A DNA stretch of 53,240 bases from Phycisphaerales bacterium UBA1845 (lineage in GTDB: Bacteria > Planctomycetota > Phycisphaerae > UBA1845), in contig DDIR01000040.1 in assembly GCA_002338715.1 (NCBI GenBank), positions 1 to 53,240 on the forward strand, written 5' to 3'. Under the pieces are notes generated by a model. The model saw nothing but the letters and a program-made list of their open reading frames with translations. It ran no database searches and was not told the origin of the DNA. Shown here piece by piece: positions 50,682 to 53,240 of this stretch (position 1 is its first letter; the number at the start of each line of letters is the position of its first letter). Both the position numbers and the translations under genes were made by a program.

Positions 50682-51662
50682 TTGAACGACAAACCCACCG
50701 AAGTTCCAACAGTCGCTGCGATCCTGCCCTCGGTAGAACGCGTGGTTCAGCGTTTGCAGCACGTCTCGATCGACGAAGTAGCCGTCGCGCGTTTCGCTCG
50801 CGAGTTGAATGAAACGCCGCAGTTGTCCGGTCCGGAAGATGATGCGCTGCTGTTTCGAGGGCCACGCGAGTCGTGCGCGAATTTCTGTCTGCTGTGCGAT
50901 GCGCTGAATTTCTGCTTCTGGTCGGATCAAGGGTGGGAGCTTGAGTTCGCCGGGAAGCTGTGGACGCGAACCCACGCCATGATCGCGGGCGTGTTGCGGG
51001 CAATTGATCAAGACCCGAACTGGCTGACCGCCGACCGATGGCGCGACGCCACGATGAGCGACGTCGAAACGATTTTTGCGGGGCGCGGTTCCATCCCGTT
51101 TCCCGACGAACGCCTCCGTATCATGAACGAAACCGGGCGCGTCTTGTGCGATCGGTTTGATGGGCAATTCGCCCATGCCGTGGATCGCACCGATCAGGAC
51201 GCTTCCGGTATCGTCGAAATCCTCGCACGCGACTTCCCGTCGTTTCGCGATGCGGCCACGCATTCGGGAGAGTCGGTCGTTTTTCTCAAGCGGGCGCAAA
51301 TCTGTGTGGCCGACCTGCACCGGACGTTGACCGCCAACGGTCTTTCCGGGCTTCGTGGCCTTGAATCGTTGACGGTCTTTGCTGACTATCGCCTACCGCA
51401 GTTGTTTCGACACGTGGGCGCGCTCGTGCTCAATCCGCAACTGGCTGCGACGGTCGATCAGGAATTGGAGGTCGCCAACGGGTCGACTGAGGAGGTCGAA
51501 TTGCGGGCGGTGACGATTTGGATTGCGGATCAACTGGTTCGCGAATTGCGGCGGATGGGGCGGTCGGTCGACGCATGGGAGTTGGACTATACGTTGTGGC
51601 TCAAAGCCCGCTCGCCCGAAGTGCGCGTGCCGCACCATCGAACGGTGTCGATCTTTTATTGA
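50682..51662 (+). CDS. queuosine salvage protein (DUF2419 / Qng1-like)
   Basis: A 326-residue protein of DUF2419, known in eukaryotes as the queuosine 5'-phosphate N-glycosylase Qng1, which frees queuine for reuse. Landmarks are CLLCDALNFCFWSDQGWELE, WTRTHAMIAGVLRAID, TMSDVETIFAG, GSIPFPDERLRIMNETGRVL, FLKRAQICVADLH, ESLTVFADYRLPQLFRHVGA and the C-terminal LDYTLWLKARSPEVRVPHHR. Bacterial members occur in scattered groups. The start is TTG at 50682, with AAGGCGGA upstream. It follows a strong terminator and is convergent with adk. Presence with queG suggests both synthesis and salvage of queuosine. Confidence 0.9.
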   Translation: MNDKPTEVPTVAAILPSVERVVQRLQHVSIDEVAVARFARELNETPQLSGPEDDALLFRGPRESCANFCLLCDALNFCFWSDQGWELEFAGKLWTRTHAMIAGVLRAIDQDPNWLTADRWRDATMSDVETIFAGRGSIPFPDERLRIMNETGRVLCDRFDGQFAHAVDRTDQDASGIVEILARDFPSFRDAATHSGESVVFLKRAQICVADLHRTLTANGLSGLRGLESLTVFADYRLPQLFRHVGALVLNPQLAATVDQELEVANGSTEEVELRAVTIWIADQLVRELRRMGRSVDAWELDYTLWLKARSPEVRVPHHRTVSIFY

Positions 51663-51681
51663 GTATGAGTGTCTTTATCAA

Positions 51682-52287
51682 TTAGATGGATGTCGTCACG
51701 ACCGAGTCGATTGCATCGCAAATGTCGCGCAAAACAGCCAGCGGTGACTGATCGGCATTGATGTGTGCGATCAAGTCCGGCGGGTAGCATTCCAACACCG
51801 GCCGCGTGGACTCTTCGTACACCTTGATGCGATTCAGGATCACTTCTTCTTTCGCGTCGTCGGGTCGACCTGATTTTGATGCACGCAGCTTCAAACGTTC
51901 GACCAGTTTCTTCTGGTTCTTCATGTTGAGGTGGACGATCTTCAACACATCGACATACCCGCCGATCAACTCGACTTGCGAAGGCGTGCGTGGAATACCG
52001 TCAAGAAGAAGAATGTGATACTTCGGATCGATCGCGCCCGCGGCCACCTTGTCGCCGACGAACTTGTTCCACAACCGTACCGTCAGTTCATCCGGAACGA
52101 GCATTCCTTTCGTTGCGTACGAGAGAAACTCTTTGCCGATTTCGCTTTCCTTGTCGAGTCCGCGGAAGATGTCGCCCATGGCCAAGTGCACGAGGTGGGG
52201 CATGCCCGCCAGCGCGGCGCCCTGCGTACCTTTTCCACATCCGGGATACCCGAAAAACAAGATGGCACGATATGCTGCGCTACCCAA
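51682..52287 (-). CDS. adk: adenylate kinase-like nucleoside monophosphate kinase, short form
   Basis: The protein (201 aa) has the P-loop FFGYPGCGKGTQ, the AMP-site GDIFRGLDKES, the LLDGIPRTPSQ motif (family: LDGFPRT), and RASKSGRPDDAKEEVILNRI, where the lid is reduced to a short loop with the Arg/Asp residues of the family. It interconverts AMP, ADP and ATP, or a related pair. The start is settled by a perfect GGAGGA with 6-base spacing before TTG at 52287; a TTG at 52305 is in frame but lacks such a site. It is 57 bp after the PPIase gene on the same strand. Confidence 0.85.
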   Translation of the reverse strand: MGSAAYRAILFFGYPGCGKGTQGAALAGMPHLVHLAMGDIFRGLDKESEIGKEFLSYATKGMLVPDELTVRLWNKFVGDKVAAGAIDPKYHILLLDGIPRTPSQVELIGGYVDVLKIVHLNMKNQKKLVERLKLRASKSGRPDDAKEEVILNRIKVYEESTRPVLECYPPDLIAHINADQSPLAVLRDICDAIDSVVTTSI

Positions 52288-52344
52288 GGCAGATCCTCCA
52301 ACCAACCGCTAAGGTTTGTGTTTCTTGCGACTCCCTCGCGACAA

Positions 52345-53240
52345 TCAATCGACACTCCCTGCGCGTCGATTCGCGTATTGCTCAGCCAACACCGGATCGT
52401 TGAATTTTACATCGGCCCCTTGGAGTAGCGACCTGTAGAGACGCTGGATTTCTGATTCCGCCCGCTGCTCACGCAGGCGCGCCTCCAGTTCTGATCGGTG
52501 TCCAGCCCAACTAGTTTCACCGTTTGCGACTTTTTTCTCAAGTTTGACCAGGTGCCACCAGGCACCGGATTCGACCGGTTCGGAAACCTCGCCGACCTCC
52601 AGCCCAAACGCCGCCTCCCTGATGGGCTGGGGGATATCACCCGAGCGCTGGTTGAACGGTTTCAGCAGTCCGCCCGACGGTCCGGTCCTTAGATTGGCGC
52701 TGTAGCGGACGGCTGCCTGCTGAAAGTCGAGCCCATCGGCGATCATGACCTTCAGCTTCTGGGCGTCGGCTTGGCTGGGAAGCTGGATGTGGCGGACGAC
52801 GGCTTGCTCACCGGAGATGTTGTCGAATTCCTGCTGAAGTTCGGCGTCGGTGAAGGTCATCCGGGCGTAGGCGATCGCCCGCAGGTACGCACTTCGCTTG
52901 ATGGCCGATAGATATTGCAGCTTTGAGATTTTGCGACGTTCGAGGATGCCTTTGAGGAGGCGCTCGGCTTCTTCATTGTCGAAGATGGGGTCAGCGGCTC
53001 CGGATTGCATGGGTGAGAGGATTTGCATCAGCCGGCGATCGTACTCACGCTGGATGTCGAAAACAGTGACATCGAGTCCAAGTTCTTCGCAGCGCTGAAT
53101 CGCCAACTCCAGGACAATCAGCGGCTCGAGTGCATCGACCCCGTGATCCTTGAGCATCTGGCGGTCCATGTAACTGCGGGCGATATCGCGTCCGTTGATC
53201 GTCGCGACCGGTGATCGGCTGGTGGGCTCGTGGGTGCTTG
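52345..53240 (-). CDS. parvulin-type (PPIC/SurA-like) peptidyl-prolyl isomerase, partial
   Basis: The 5' end lies beyond the window; the frame is open to its last base. The visible 298 residues begin with PVATINGRDIARSYMDR, the usual N-terminal SurA-type segment after a signal peptide, then a helical chaperone part (about 30-140). The parvulin domain follows: VVRHIQLPSQADAQKLKVMI, DFQQAAVRYSANLRTGPSGG, FNQRSGDIPQPIREAAFGLE and GEVSEPVESGAWWHLVKLEK. A C-terminal helix ends it. It likely helps fold exported proteins in the periplasm. It is upstream of adk on the same strand. Confidence 0.88.
   Translation of the reverse strand, partial: STHEPTSRSPVATINGRDIARSYMDRQMLKDHGVDALEPLIVLELAIQRCEELGLDVTVFDIQREYDRRLMQILSPMQSGAADPIFDNEEAERLLKGILERRKISKLQYLSAIKRSAYLRAIAYARMTFTDAELQQEFDNISGEQAVVRHIQLPSQADAQKLKVMIADGLDFQQAAVRYSANLRTGPSGGLLKPFNQRSGDIPQPIREAAFGLEVGEVSEPVESGAWWHLVKLEKKVANGETSWAGHRSELEARLREQRAESEIQRLYRSLLQGADVKFNDPVLAEQYANRRAGSVD

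Noticed and set aside
1..53240. CRISPR array, insertion sequence or prophage
   Set aside because: No direct repeats with regular spacers, no transposase or integrase and no phage genes were seen; the repeats present are REP-like palindromes or short tandem arrays.

Overview
The window looks like a piece of a planctomycete chromosome (phylum Planctomycetota; class not resolved). It is moderately GC-rich, with many GTG and TTG starts. Pointers to the group are a 59-residue Hc1-type histone H1-like protein, a DUF1571 protein, a GH10-fold protein, DUF1343 and DUF1611 genes, and short palindromic intergenic repeats. It reads as core chromosome: no transposase, integrase, phage gene, CRISPR array, rRNA or tRNA was found.

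Layout. 0.2-11 kb: RmuC; a tiny lipoprotein; a two-module mannosyltransferase fusion; a cystathionine gamma-synthase-type enzyme; a small membrane protein; DUF2203; then a minus-strand TPR protein-holA-lipoprotein run. 11.4-17 kb: the Hc1-like protein, a FabZ-like hot-dog protein, an unusual sigma-70-type factor, a membrane protein next to an HExxH protein, a ComEA-like helix-hairpin-helix protein, and a GH10-like protein that has lost both catalytic glutamates. 17-26 kb: a 2-hydroxyacid dehydrogenase, purC, aroC, an unknown envelope protein, serine acetyltransferase, and a complete BtuCDF/FecBCDE-type ABC importer. 26-34.5 kb: a cyclophilin, then SRP RNA-dnaX-ybaB-recR (an order known from Bacillus), rpoN, a lipoprotein and a PAS histidine kinase. 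35-46.5 kb: DUF1571, an SDR epimerase, a giant MscS channel overlapping a DUF1343/NamZ muramidase, a lipoprotein esterase, an NlpC/P60 peptidase, and DUF1611. This last group looks like cell-wall turnover and murein-peptide use. 46.5-53.2 kb: queG, murJ, two tandem 7Fe ferredoxins, a queuosine salvage protein, a short adenylate kinase, and a parvulin-type PPIase cut by the window end.

Most notable observations. (1) dnaX has a run of ten A just after domain III, with stops close by in both other frames, so it probably makes a short gamma and a long tau. (2) The GH10-like protein carries glycine at both catalytic Glu positions. (3) Every convergent gene junction with more than 20 bp of space carries a REP-like palindrome. 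(4) The TPR protein's signal peptide is built from six 18-bp tandem repeats. (5) One protein fuses a GT87/DUF2029-like module to a PMT (GT39) module. (6) The MscS-NamZ-NlpC/P60-DUF1611 neighbourhood may be a peptidoglycan salvage system. All family assignments come from reading motifs by eye; no database search was run.
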